A DNA stretch of 64,000 bases from an uncultured Paracoccus sp. (lineage in GTDB: Bacteria > Pseudomonadota > Alphaproteobacteria > Rhodobacterales > Rhodobacteraceae). A program made the position numbers and the translations under genes. Below the pieces are notes generated by a model that saw only the letters and a program-made list of their open reading frames with translations, was not told the origin of the DNA and did no database searches. The stretch is taken from the NCBI RefSeq assembly GCF_947487305.1, contig NZ_CANKWH010000004.1, forward strand, positions 1 through 64,000, read 5' to 3'. Positions 46,946-57,439 of this stretch are shown piece by piece (the stretch's first letter is position 1; each line of letters begins with the position of its first letter).

Positions 46946-47500
46946 TCAGCCCGCCAGACCGAGGGCCAGACCGCCAAGCGCGGTGCCCGCGCCCAGAACC
47001 CGCAGGCTGAGGCTGGGGATCACCCGGCCCGCCGCGATGCCCACGATATGCAGCGCCATCGTGGCTGCGGCAAAGCCCATCGCATAGATCGCCAGCCCGC
47101 TTGCCGGTCCCTCGGCCCCATGCGCCCAGCCATGGGCAAAACCAAAAACCGCGGCCATCGCCGCCATCGCGGAGAGGGGTAGGCGCAGGGCGAAAGCCAC
47201 CAGCGCACCGAGGATGATGACCGAGGCTAGGATCACCGGCTCGACCGCCGGGAAGCCGATGCCCGCCGCGCCCGCGACCCCGCCGGCCAGCATCGCGCCG
47301 ACGAAGGTGACGGGCAGCAGCCACAGTGCCCGCCCGCCCGCTTGCGCGGCCAGAAGGCCAAGCGCCACCATGGCCAGCAGGTGATCGGCGCCGCCAAGAG
47401 GATGGGCGAAGCCGGTGGCAAGGCTGCCGGTCTCGTGGCCGGCATGGGCCAGCGCCATGCCGGGGGTCAGGGTCAGCAGCAGGGGAAGTAGGCGTTTCAT
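46946..47500 (-). CDS. ureJ: HupE/UreJ-family nickel permease
   Basis: A 184-residue membrane protein with an N-terminal signal-like segment, then HAGHETGS and the motif HPLGGADHLLAMVALGLLAAQ with further His-containing helices (FGFAHGWAHG). HupE/UreJ proteins import nickel. ATG 47500 follows AGGAG at good spacing. It is inserted between ureA and ureB, so nickel uptake is made with the enzyme. Confidence 0.93.
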   Translation of the reverse strand: MKRLLPLLLTLTPGMALAHAGHETGSLATGFAHPLGGADHLLAMVALGLLAAQAGGRALWLLPVTFVGAMLAGGVAGAAGIGFPAVEPVILASVIILGALVAFALRLPLSAMAAMAAVFGFAHGWAHGAEGPASGLAIYAMGFAAATMALHIVGIAAGRVIPSLSLRVLGAGTALGGLALGLAG

Positions 47501-47522
47501 GATCGCTCCTGTCAAAATGGGT

Positions 47523-47825
47523 TCAGCGAATGGGATGATGCACGGTCACCAGCTTTGTGCCATCGGGAAAGGTGGCCTCGACCTGCACCGTCTCGATCAT
47601 CGCGGGGATGCCAGCCATGCAATCCTCGGCCCGGATCACCTGCGCCCCGGCGGCCATCAGATCGGCGACGCTGCGGCCATCGCGCGCGCCCTCGACGACG
47701 AAATCGGTGATCAGCGCGATCGCCTCGGGGTGGTTCAGCTTGACCCCACGCGACAGCCGCCCGCGCGCGACCATGGCGGCGAGGCTGATCAGCAGCTTGT
47801 CTTTTTCGCGTGGCGTCAGGTTCAT
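47523..47825 (-). CDS. ureA: Urease subunit gamma
   Basis: A 100-residue gamma subunit starting [20 protein letters not shown], with [10 protein letters not shown] and [13 protein letters not shown] at the end. AGGAGA overlapping the ureD stop precedes the ATG. Confidence 0.98.
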   Translation of the reverse strand: MNLTPREKDKLLISLAAMVARGRLSRGVKLNHPEAIALITDFVVEGARDGRSVADLMAAGAQVIRAEDCMAGIPAMIETVQVEATFPDGTKLVTVHHPIR

Positions 47826-47834
47826 CGTGTTCTC

Positions 47835-48638
47835 CTAGTTCTGCCAGACCCGGGGCAGCGCGCCCGGTCGCAAGGTCTCGATCAGGCGGATCATCTGCCG
47901 GCGCAGCGGCCAGGCATCCGGCGCAAGGGCGCGCAGCACCAGCCGACCGGGCAGGGCCGAGGCGGCGGCGGTGACGCCCGGTTCATCCAGTTGGGCGCGC
48001 AGCGCGGGCAGGGCATCGGCGGCATCGGGGGCGATGAGCAGCAGCACCGCCATGGCGCGCATGCCGTTGAGCAGCGCGGGGTTCCCGGCGCGCGTCAGCG
48101 CGTCGTCAGTCAGCCGGAACGGATCGAGCAGCACCAGCCGCCCCTCGCGCCGGATCACCCGCCGGTCGGTAAGGCGCAACTGCCCGACCACTTCACCCAT
48201 CGCGGCGCGGCCCAGCACCACGGTCTCGATGCCCAGAAACCGGGCCTCAGCGCCCAACTCCACCCGCGTCTCACGCGCGAGCCCGGCGCCGTTGAACAGG
48301 ATCGTCTCCTGCGGCAGCCAGTCCAGTTCCGCGCTCGGTCCCAGCACCAGATCAACCCGCGCCACGGCCACCGGCCCATCGGCGCGATAGGCACGCTCGG
48401 CGGTCTGGGTGGTCGCCACCGCCCTCGTTCCGGCCCCGAGTTCCACCCGGTAAGCCAGCCGGTCGCCCGAGGTCAGCCCGCCCGAGGTGTTCAGGAACAC
48501 GACCTCGGGCCGGTCGCCATGCGTGCGCGGCAGCATCGCCTTGGCCGAGCCGGACTGTCCGAGGTCAAGGATCCGGCCCCGGTCCAGATGGACAAGGGCC
48601 GAGCCATGGCTGCGTTGAAGGGCGGGGGCGTCGAACAT
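47835..48638 (-). CDS. ureD: Urease accessory protein UreD
   Basis: A 267-residue UreD (UreH), the scaffold that first binds apo-urease. Family text: VVFLNTSGGLTSGDRL, TTQTAERAYRA and LDWLPQETILFNGA. First gene of the ure run; the 130-bp gap upstream has small hairpins (for example GCCCGAA-T-TTCGGGC at 48744-48758) but no promoter I can defend. Confidence 0.96.
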   Translation of the reverse strand: MFDAPALQRSHGSALVHLDRGRILDLGQSGSAKAMLPRTHGDRPEVVFLNTSGGLTSGDRLAYRVELGAGTRAVATTQTAERAYRADGPVAVARVDLVLGPSAELDWLPQETILFNGAGLARETRVELGAEARFLGIETVVLGRAAMGEVVGQLRLTDRRVIRREGRLVLLDPFRLTDDALTRAGNPALLNGMRAMAVLLLIAPDAADALPALRAQLDEPGVTAAASALPGRLVLRALAPDAWPLRRQMIRLIETLRPGALPRVWQN

Positions 48639-48768
48639 GCCCGAAGGTTAGGCACGGGGCGAGCGCGGTCAAAAGGGGCGCACCGCCTGCGCGGAAGTCC
48701 CGTTCACCAAAACGGGGCGGAGTGCCTGCAATCGCGGCAATCCGCCCGAATTTCGGGCAGGGGGCGGA

Positions 48769-50481
<1,713 letters not shown>

Positions 50482-50520
50482 TGCCTTGTCCTTTCAGCGA
50501 TTGGCCGGGCGCGCCGCGCC

Positions 50521-51219
50521 TCAGGCCGGTGTCCATGAATAGATCGCCAGCCCGACCCATAACGCCGCGCCGATCAGCGGTGCCAGCCGATGGGCGAGGG
50601 GCGGCAGGCGCAACCGGATCCAGCGGCGCGGGCTCGGCTGGCGGCGCATCAGCCAGACGCGGCAGGCGAGGATCACATGGGTGATCGCCAGCGCCGAGAA
50701 AAGCCAGAAGCTCTGGATGTGGAAATCGCGGGTGGCGGGGCTGGCGGCAAGGCGTTCGGGCACGAAAGGGACCCGGTTCGGCAAGCCCCACCAGACCGGC
50801 GCATAGCCCCAGCCCGGTCCCATGCCATGCAGGATCGGCCCTGACACCGGAATGACGAACGCCCCCACCATCAGCCCCCAGAAGACCACCCGGTCAAGCA
50901 CCGGCGCCCAGCCCACCCGGCCCGTCGGCACCGCCCGCCGTCGCCAGGGCCGCAAGGCGATGGCGAGGCCGGGAACGAGGAACAGCATCGCCAGTCCGAC
51001 GGTCTTGTGCAATCCATAAATGGTGACCGTCCAGGCCGCCTCGCGCCCCGCCGCATAGGGCAGCAGGTTGCCATATTCGCTGATCCCGATGGCCAGAACC
51101 AGCCCGGGGGCGAGAATCCAGTGGAAGGTCCGCTCGGCCAGTCGCAGGAACCTGCGCCCAGACCCCGCAGGGCGTGCCGCAGCTTGCGCGGGGTTTCGTG
51201 TCGTTCCCTGATTAGTCAC
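50521..51219 (-). CDS. Cytochrome b561-family membrane protein
   Basis: A 232-residue protein with four hydrophobic helices. Likely heme b ligands are His in RTFHW (helix 1), GLHKTVG (helix 2), and the pair in RDFHIQSFWLF and ITHVILA (helices 3-4). It starts at GTG and shows no clear Shine-Dalgarno. It is divergent from qhpR with a 103-bp gap. Bacterial b561 proteins move electrons between periplasmic donors and quinone, so a role with the amine dehydrogenase is conceivable but unproven. Confidence 0.82.
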   Translation of the reverse strand: MTNQGTTRNPAQAAARPAGSGRRFLRLAERTFHWILAPGLVLAIGISEYGNLLPYAAGREAAWTVTIYGLHKTVGLAMLFLVPGLAIALRPWRRRAVPTGRVGWAPVLDRVVFWGLMVGAFVIPVSGPILHGMGPGWGYAPVWWGLPNRVPFVPERLAASPATRDFHIQSFWLFSALAITHVILACRVWLMRRQPSPRRWIRLRLPPLAHRLAPLIGAALWVGLAIYSWTPA

Positions 51220-51322
51220 GATATTTCAATGTCTTGAACGATTTCATAAGCGATCCCGCACGCAGGTTTTCGTTGACGTAGCGTCGCCCTGCCGCTAACC
51301 GTTGAACGGGGGGAAATTGGTG

Positions 51323-52315
51323 ATGGACAGCCCGTGGATCATCTCGGGTCCCTTGACGGCGGTCGAGGCGATCACGACCGGGGGCGTGGCCTCTGACTGT
51401 CGATCCGACGGCACCATGCCCCTGCGCGATTTCGTTGCCAGCCTTGAGCGCATGGCCTCGGGTCTGGTCGATCCGGCGGCGATCTGGCGTGCCGGCGAGG
51501 TGATGGACCTGGCCCATCTCAGCGCGGTCGGCGTCGCGGTCGGGGCGGCGCCCACGCTTGGCGCGGCGCTGCGCTGTTTCGTCAGCTATTTCGGCACCGT
51601 GCAATCGGCCACCTCGCTGGATCTGGAACAGGACGGCGACCTGGTGCGGGTGCGCTACCGCGTGCTGGACGAGGATATCTGGCCCCGCGCAGCCGATGCA
51701 CAGCTGACGCTGGGGCTGGTCGCGGGCATGGTCAGGCGCTTTGCCCCCGATGCCGACCGGGCGCTGTCGGCCGAGCTTGAGGACAGCGACTGCCGCTCGG
51801 CCCGGGCGATCTCGGCGCATCTGTCGCGGCCGATCCGGGGTGGCACCGACAATGCGCTGATCTTTCCGGCGCGGCTGATGGATCGCGGTCCCCGGCGGGT
51901 CGAGGCGGCGCCGGCCACCGATTTCCGCGATGCCATTCAGGCGCTGGACCAGCATCTGAGGAAGGTCCGGGTGAACCAGCCGGTAAGCGACCGGGTGATC
52001 GACCTGCTTCTGCGCCGCATGGGGCAGGCGGCGGCGGATCAGGATGCCATCGCCCGCGCCATGGGCATGTCGCGCCGCACGCTGCGGCGCAAGCTCGAGG
52101 GCGAGAACAGTTCCTTCCACGAACTGAACGAGATCTGCCGCCGCAATATCGGCCGGGCGCTGCTGACCCGCAGCGAGCTGCCGATGATCGAGATCGCGCT
52201 GCGTCTTGGCTATTCCGATCATACCGCGTTCTCGCGGGCATTCTCGCGCTGGTTCGGCATGTCGCCGCGCGACATCCGCAAGGCGGCGGGGTCGGGTCCC
52301 AGCACCACCACCTGA
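51323..52315 (+). CDS. qhpR: AraC-family regulator of the amine dehydrogenase operon, QhpR
   Basis: A 330-residue AraC/XylS-type activator. The N-terminal arabinose-binding-like domain (about 10-200, OruR/ToxT-like) is followed by two helix-turn-helix motifs (about 240-325; IARAMGMSRRTLRRKL and IEIALRLGYSDHTAFSRAFSRWFGMSPRD). ATG 51323 follows a GGGGGG-rich Shine-Dalgarno. In P. denitrificans QhpR activates the qhp operon on n-butylamine. Its 3' end overlaps convergent qhpF by 97 bp. Confidence 0.88.
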   Translation: MDSPWIISGPLTAVEAITTGGVASDCRSDGTMPLRDFVASLERMASGLVDPAAIWRAGEVMDLAHLSAVGVAVGAAPTLGAALRCFVSYFGTVQSATSLDLEQDGDLVRVRYRVLDEDIWPRAADAQLTLGLVAGMVRRFAPDADRALSAELEDSDCRSARAISAHLSRPIRGGTDNALIFPARLMDRGPRRVEAAPATDFRDAIQALDQHLRKVRVNQPVSDRVIDLLLRRMGQAAADQDAIARAMGMSRRTLRRKLEGENSSFHELNEICRRNIGRALLTRSELPMIEIALRLGYSDHTAFSRAFSRWFGMSPRDIRKAAGSGPSTTT

Positions 52316-53937
52316 TCGAAGGCGAGATCGCGGGCCGGTCCGGCATGCGCGATGACAATGATGGTGCGGTCCGGGAACGTCTTCAGGATGGCATCCAGAA
52401 TGGCGCGGGCGGTGGCCGCATCGACCTCGGACAGGCATTCATCCAGCACCAGCACGCGGAAGGGCAGCATCAGCGCACGGGCCAGCGCGATCCGCTGACG
52501 CTCGCCGCCTGAAAGATTGCGACCGGCCTCGGTCAGCGGGGTCTCGGCGGGCAGGTCGATGGCGGCGAGGGTCAGGGCGTGGGCGATTTGCGCATCGCTG
52601 GCCTCGGGGTTCGTAAGGCGCAGGTTCTCGGCGATGGTGCCGCGAAAGAGCGTGGCGGATTGCGGCACAACGGCGACCGTGCGGCGCAGGGCCAGCGGGT
52701 CCAGCCCGGCCACATCCTCGGCGTCGAGATAGACCCGCGCGCCCGTTGCCGGAGCTGACAGCCCCGCTGCCAGATGGGTCAGCGTCGATTTGCCGATGCC
52801 AGAGGGTCCGTCGATCAGCACCCGCGAAGCGGCGGGGATGGTCAGATCGACCGGCAGGTGCTTCCCCGTCCGCCCGCGCGCCTGAACGAAGCGCAGTGCG
52901 CCGGGACCGGGCGCGGGCGCGCGGCCGCCGCGCTCGTCCATGCCGGGACCAGCCAGCGCGTTCAGCCGCGCGAGCGCCACCTGTGCCTGTGCCTGCGCGT
53001 GGTAGAGACCCAGAAGGTTCTGCAACGGCCCGGTCATCATGCCCACATAGCTGAGAAAGGCGATCAGCGCGCCGACCTGCCATTGCCCCGTCACCACCAG
53101 CCAGCCGCCGCCCAGCAGGATGCCGACGCGGACCAGCGCGCCGGTGATCTGCGGCACGGCGCTGACGAATTCCGACCAGCGGCGCTGGCGCATCAACAGC
53201 GCAATCTGGCGCGCCTGCAGCGGCGCGAAACCGGCGGCGCGCAGGGGCTGCGCCCCCAGCGTGCGCAGCGTGGTCAGCCCGGAAAAACCCTCGGCGAGAT
53301 AGGAGGAGACCTCGCCCCGGTTGCTGCGGATCTCCTCTGCGCGCTGCCTCGTGCGCGGGCGTGCCCAAGTCAGGAAGGCGAGGTTCAGCGGTGCGGCCAT
53401 CAGCGGTATCAGCGCCAGCCGCCAGTCGAGCACGAACAACATCACCGTCCCGCCGACCAGCCGGAACACCGACGACGCTGCCGCCAGCACGGTATCAAAG
53501 CCGAAACGCTGGATCTCGGCCGTGTCGCCATCGACCCGCGCCATGGCCTCGCCAAGCGTCAGCGGCGGTTGATCAGGGCGGCGAAACAACAGCGCATCAA
53601 GTATCCGCCCGCGCAGGTCCACCAGCATCCGGGCCGAGAAGTGCAGGTGCATCAGGCTGTTGCCCACGGAACCGGCGAGGATCACCAGCCCCACGGCAAA
53701 GGTCAGCGCGGCATAGTGCAGAACCGCCAGCCAGTCCTGCGCCAGAAGCCCCTGATCGATCAGCAGCTTTGTGAGCCAGGGCGGGACCAGCGCCACCAGT
53801 GCTGCAACCAGCGATCCCGCCAGCACGATGCCGATGCCCGGCAAAGCGCGGGACAGAACCGGCACCAGCCAGGGCCGCGCCGCGCCGCCAAAGACGCCGC
53901 GCAGCAATTGCGCGGCCAGTCCGTCGCGGACACTCAT
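52219..53937 (-). CDS. qhpF: ABC transporter of the QhpC peptide, QhpF
   Basis: A 572-residue fused permease-ATPase. The six-helix membrane domain spans about 20-310, and the ATPase has Walker A GPSGIGKSTLTH, signature LSGGERQRIALARAL and Walker B VLVLDECLSEVDA. In the QHNDH system QhpF is proposed to carry the modified gamma subunit to the periplasm. ATG 53937 overlaps the qhpE stop by 4 nt. Confidence 0.92.
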   Translation of the reverse strand: MSVRDGLAAQLLRGVFGGAARPWLVPVLSRALPGIGIVLAGSLVAALVALVPPWLTKLLIDQGLLAQDWLAVLHYAALTFAVGLVILAGSVGNSLMHLHFSARMLVDLRGRILDALLFRRPDQPPLTLGEAMARVDGDTAEIQRFGFDTVLAAASSVFRLVGGTVMLFVLDWRLALIPLMAAPLNLAFLTWARPRTRQRAEEIRSNRGEVSSYLAEGFSGLTTLRTLGAQPLRAAGFAPLQARQIALLMRQRRWSEFVSAVPQITGALVRVGILLGGGWLVVTGQWQVGALIAFLSYVGMMTGPLQNLLGLYHAQAQAQVALARLNALAGPGMDERGGRAPAPGPGALRFVQARGRTGKHLPVDLTIPAASRVLIDGPSGIGKSTLTHLAAGLSAPATGARVYLDAEDVAGLDPLALRRTVAVVPQSATLFRGTIAENLRLTNPEASDAQIAHALTLAAIDLPAETPLTEAGRNLSGGERQRIALARALMLPFRVLVLDECLSEVDAATARAILDAILKTFPDRTIIVIAHAGPARDLAFDQVVVLGPDPAALRMSRGDMPNQRENARENAV

Positions 53938-54587
53938 CGGGCGGCGGCCCGGCGGCGCTCGGGGCCGATATGGCTTGCGCGGGCGGCCAGCCAGTTGAAG
54001 GGATCGCCCTGCGCCTCGTCCAGATGCGCGGCCAGATGCCCGGCGACGCGGGCGGCGGCGAGGCTGGCACCGCCCATGCCCGTTCCGCCCTGTTCGGGCG
54101 AGGCGCACCAGGCGCCGATGATGTTTCCGGGCAGCAAGGACAGGTCATGCCAGCCACAGCGCGCATCGCCGGTGGCGGCGATAACGCCCGGATAGGCGGC
54201 GGGCCAGCAGGGCGCGCCACGGGCCGGCGAGGCGGCGACGAGGATGCACCGGGTGTGCACAGCCTGTGCACAGGCCGTGCACAGGACGGCACGATCGGCG
54301 GCAAGCCCAAGGCTCAACAGGATCAGGTCGCAATCCTTTGACAGCCAGTCCACCGCACGCGCCACGCGATCCGCGCTGGTCACTGGCCGGTCATCGAACA
54401 CCTGCGCATGGCGCAGCCGAACCCCGGGCGCGGCGCGCAGGACCATCGCGGCGACGGCGCTGCCATGCCCCAGTCGGTCGGGGCGGGCCAGGCCATCGCC
54501 CTCGGCATGAAAGGCGCGCGCATCCTGCATCTGGCCGGCGGGACCGCCGCTGTCCACGATACCGATCAGGGGCGCGCGCGCCGCCAT
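53934..54587 (-). CDS. qhpE: Subtilisin-like protease QhpE
   Basis: A 217-residue serine protease with a reduced subtilase fold. Catalytic Asp is in IGIVDSGG, His in RLGHGSAVAAMV, and Ser in GMGGASLAAARVAG. There is no signal peptide or prodomain. QhpE cuts the 28-residue leader from QhpC inside the cell. Start is 1 nt from the qhpB stop. Confidence 0.93.
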   Translation of the reverse strand: MAARAPLIGIVDSGGPAGQMQDARAFHAEGDGLARPDRLGHGSAVAAMVLRAAPGVRLRHAQVFDDRPVTSADRVARAVDWLSKDCDLILLSLGLAADRAVLCTACAQAVHTRCILVAASPARGAPCWPAAYPGVIAATGDARCGWHDLSLLPGNIIGAWCASPEQGGTGMGGASLAAARVAGHLAAHLDEAQGDPFNWLAARASHIGPERRRAAAR

Positions 54588-54588
54588 C

Positions 54589-55671
54589 TCACTCGTCCCG
54601 CTGGAACACGCGGGTCGAGGCCAGCGAGATCGAGGCGCCATCGGGCATCAGCACCTCGCCCTTGCGCTCCAGCGTCTCGGCATCATAGGCGGCCACATCG
54701 CCCATCGCCCCGCCCAGGTAGACGGTCTTGCCATCGCTCGAGACGTTCACCGAGTAATAGCTGTGCGGCAGCGGCACCCGCTTGATCGGCTTCGAGGTGG
54801 CAAGGTCGAAACTCGAGAGGTTGTTATAGGCGGCATAAAGCCGGTTCTTGTCGGTCGGGCTGACCGCCGAGGAGAAGTAGAAGATATCGGCGACCTCGAC
54901 CTCCTGCATCTTCAGCTCGCCGGTGGTCAGGTCCTGCGTCAGCATCCCGGTGCGGAAGGCGGTGGGATCGCCCGGCAGGTCCAGCCGCGCGGCATAGAAG
55001 GGGGTCGAGATCACATCGGCCTGCTCGAATTGCGACCAGGCGTCCAGCACGTCTGGCTGCGAATATTTCTCGGTCTCCCAGCCATGGATCGGCTTTTCCT
55101 CGATCTGCTTGCCGGTGGCGTCGAAGACATACATCTTGCGCCCCATGCCGAAGATCTTGGTCCCGTCCGTGGACCAGGCCAGCAAACCGATCTGCCTCGG
55201 CGCCTCGACCGTGGATTTCAGCGCCCCGGTCTCGGCGTCATAGAAGGCGAGCCGCGAGGGCTGCACCTGGAACTCGTCGGCCAGCATCTTCACCGGGCTC
55301 TGGAACACCACCAGCGTCTTGCCATCGGGCGACAGGTCCATGCCGAACATGCCCTTCACCCGCTCGTCGGCGCTGGTCATGTCGATGCGGTTCACCGTCT
55401 CGCCCGAGACCAGGTCGACGATGGCGATGCTTTCCAGCTTGTTCATCATCACATAGGCGCGCGTGCCTTCGGCATTCACCACGGGCAACTGCGGGACCGG
55501 ACCGGCGTTTTCCAGCGTGATCACCTTGTCGATGGCCATGGCCTCGGCATCGACGATGACCAGCTTGTCGGGCCGCGAGGGCACAATCAGGTAATCCTTG
55601 GCCATGGCAGGCAGGGCAGTGGCCATCAGCGCGGCAAGGGCGGTGGCGATCTTGGCGGGGCGGAGCGTCAT
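54589..55671 (-). CDS. qhpB: Quinohemoprotein amine dehydrogenase subunit beta, QhpB
   Basis: A 360-residue seven-bladed beta-propeller with signal peptide (cleavage near AMA-KDY). It has repeats such as IVDAEAMAIDKVI, MDLSPDGKTLVVF and VNVSSDGKTVYLGG. ATG 55671 follows AAGGTG; a GTG two codons upstream overlaps the qhpC stop and is less likely. It forms the periplasmic heterotrimer with QhpA and QhpC. Confidence 0.95.
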   Translation of the reverse strand: MTLRPAKIATALAALMATALPAMAKDYLIVPSRPDKLVIVDAEAMAIDKVITLENAGPVPQLPVVNAEGTRAYVMMNKLESIAIVDLVSGETVNRIDMTSADERVKGMFGMDLSPDGKTLVVFQSPVKMLADEFQVQPSRLAFYDAETGALKSTVEAPRQIGLLAWSTDGTKIFGMGRKMYVFDATGKQIEEKPIHGWETEKYSQPDVLDAWSQFEQADVISTPFYAARLDLPGDPTAFRTGMLTQDLTTGELKMQEVEVADIFYFSSAVSPTDKNRLYAAYNNLSSFDLATSKPIKRVPLPHSYYSVNVSSDGKTVYLGGAMGDVAAYDAETLERKGEVLMPDGASISLASTRVFQRDE

Positions 55672-55673
55672 GG

Positions 55674-56000
55674 TCACACCTTGCTTTCGGGGAAGACGGA
55701 TTGCAGCTGGCGCCAGTCCTTGTGGACATCGGCGGCATCATCGGACCAGTTCGGATAGGTGTTCATGGTGTCGGCCACCTGCGCCGGCCACCAGCAGGGA
55801 TCAGCGCAGCCATAAAGATCGGCCTCCATCGGCTGGCACAGGTTGCCGACGCCGCCAAAGGCGTCGATCTCCCATCCCGGATCGAAGGAGGTGGTGCAGC
55901 CGACCATGGAGTTCATGGCGACGACCTCGTCCTCCTTGCCTTCGGCGGCGGCCTCGGTGAACTGCTGGGCCTTGGCATTGGCGGGGGTCAGATGTTTCAT
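55674..56000 (-). CDS. qhpC: Quinohemoprotein amine dehydrogenase gamma subunit precursor, QhpC
   Basis: A 108-residue precursor peptide. In P. denitrificans the mature gamma subunit has thioether links Cys7-Glu16, Cys27-Asp33, Cys41-Asp49 and the cofactor bond Cys37-Trp43 (cysteine tryptophylquinone). With an offset of 28, this sequence has Cys35-Glu44, Cys55-Asp61, Cys69-Asp77 and Cys65-Trp71, all present. Offset 28 implies leader removal after Ala28. It lacks a Sec signal, so it depends on QhpF for export. Its ATG shares one base with the qhpD TGA (TGATG). Confidence 0.97.
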   Translation of the reverse strand: MKHLTPANAKAQQFTEAAAEGKEDEVVAMNSMVGCTTSFDPGWEIDAFGGVGNLCQPMEADLYGCADPCWWPAQVADTMNTYPNWSDDAADVHKDWRQLQSVFPESKV

Positions 56001-57430
56001 CAGGCGGCACTCCTGGGCTGAAGATGGGCGCGGAAGAACCCGGGGTTCGCGCGCATGATGCGGGTATAGGCAGCGATGCCGAAATCGACCCAGTCGCGCA
56101 GCAGGTCGCAATAGTGATAGACCGGCGCGAAGGGATCGCCCTGTCGGGCATAGCTTTCGTGATAGCAGCCGCCCGCGCAGATCGAGCGGATGCGGCAGGT
56201 CTTGCAGCCGAAATTGCTGCGGTCCTGCGCCTGTTCGACAAAGGCCGCCAGTTTCGGCACGTCGATGCCCTTGTTCACATTGCCATAGGTCGGCTGGTTC
56301 GAGCCGACGAAGCGGTGGCAGAGGTGCAGATCGCCCTCTTTGTCCACCGCCAGAAGGCCAAGGCCGGCGCCGCAGGGCACGGCCTTCTTCATGCCGCTGG
56401 CAATGTCCGACAGAAGCTGATGCATGTTCGAGAAGCCGATATTCTCGCCCCGGATCGCCGCCTCGACATAGCGGCGGCCGAGGGTCTTCATGTCCTCGAA
56501 GACCGATTTCAGCATCTCGGGCTGCAGGTTGAAGACCGCGATCGGCCCCGAGGTTGCCGGGCCGAAACCCACCTCGGCAAAGCCCAGATCGTTGATCAGG
56601 TGATCATGGATCGCCAGCACATCGGTCACGCCCGCGGTCAGCGTCACCCGTGCGCCCACCGGCCTTGCGGTATAGCGCGAGAGCAGCATCCCGACCTTCT
56701 TCGCCACCACGTCATAGGTGCCGCGACCGCCGACGGTCTTGCGGTTCTTGTCATGCAGCGCGCGCGGCCCGTCCATGCTGACCGTCAGGCCGAAGCGATG
56801 GGCGTTCAGCCAGTCGACGATCTCCTCGGTCAAGAGCGTGGCATTGGTGGTCAGGGTGAAATCGACCGCCTTGCCAAGTTCCGCGACCTGCGCCTCGGTA
56901 TAGTCCACCACCTGCCGGATCAGGGGCATGTTCGACAGCGGCTCGCCGCCGAAGAAGACCACGTTCACCTTGTCGCGGCTCGCCGCCTGCTTCAGCAGCA
57001 GGTCGATGGCGGCGCGGGCGGTGGCGAAATCCATCTTCTCGCCCTTGGCGGGCGTGGTCAGGTCTTCCTTGTAGCAATAGGTGCAGGCGAGGTTGCAGCC
57101 GGTATTCACGTTGAGGATGATCGTGGACAGGGGAATGTCCTCGACCTTCTGCACGGTAATCGGTCGGCCCGGATCGGCGCTGTCCCTGAGGATGTCGAGG
57201 GTGATCAGGCTCTGCACGCTTTCGGCCAGATCGGCGGGTGGAAAGCGGTGGCCCAGCTCGCTTTGCAGCGTGCCGGCATCCGCGACGCCCAGCTTGCGGA
57301 AAAGCTCGTAGACCGAGGCGCTTACCGCATCCATCTCGAAGAGGCTGGAGGTCGGCACATGCATCAGCATGGCCAGCCCATCCACATCGACGCGGTGGGC
57401 ATTGTGTTTGATGAGTGTCAGCGAACCCAT
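56000..57430 (-). CDS. qhpD: Radical SAM thioether-forming enzyme QhpD
   Basis: A 476-residue radical SAM/SPASM protein. The [4Fe-4S] cysteines are Cys112, Cys116 and Cys119 in [15 protein letters not shown] is at about 160, and the C-terminal SPASM cysteines are in [17 protein letters not shown] and a later YHYC. The first ~90 residues look like a peptide-recognition (RRE-like) domain. It forms the Cys-to-Glu/Asp thioether crosslinks in QhpC. Confidence 0.96.
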   Translation of the reverse strand: MGSLTLIKHNAHRVDVDGLAMLMHVPTSSLFEMDAVSASVYELFRKLGVADAGTLQSELGHRFPPADLAESVQSLITLDILRDSADPGRPITVQKVEDIPLSTIILNVNTGCNLACTYCYKEDLTTPAKGEKMDFATARAAIDLLLKQAASRDKVNVVFFGGEPLSNMPLIRQVVDYTEAQVAELGKAVDFTLTTNATLLTEEIVDWLNAHRFGLTVSMDGPRALHDKNRKTVGGRGTYDVVAKKVGMLLSRYTARPVGARVTLTAGVTDVLAIHDHLINDLGFAEVGFGPATSGPIAVFNLQPEMLKSVFEDMKTLGRRYVEAAIRGENIGFSNMHQLLSDIASGMKKAVPCGAGLGLLAVDKEGDLHLCHRFVGSNQPTYGNVNKGIDVPKLAAFVEQAQDRSNFGCKTCRIRSICAGGCYHESYARQGDPFAPVYHYCDLLRDWVDFGIAAYTRIMRANPGFFRAHLQPRSAA

Positions 57431-57439
57431 GATGGCCCC

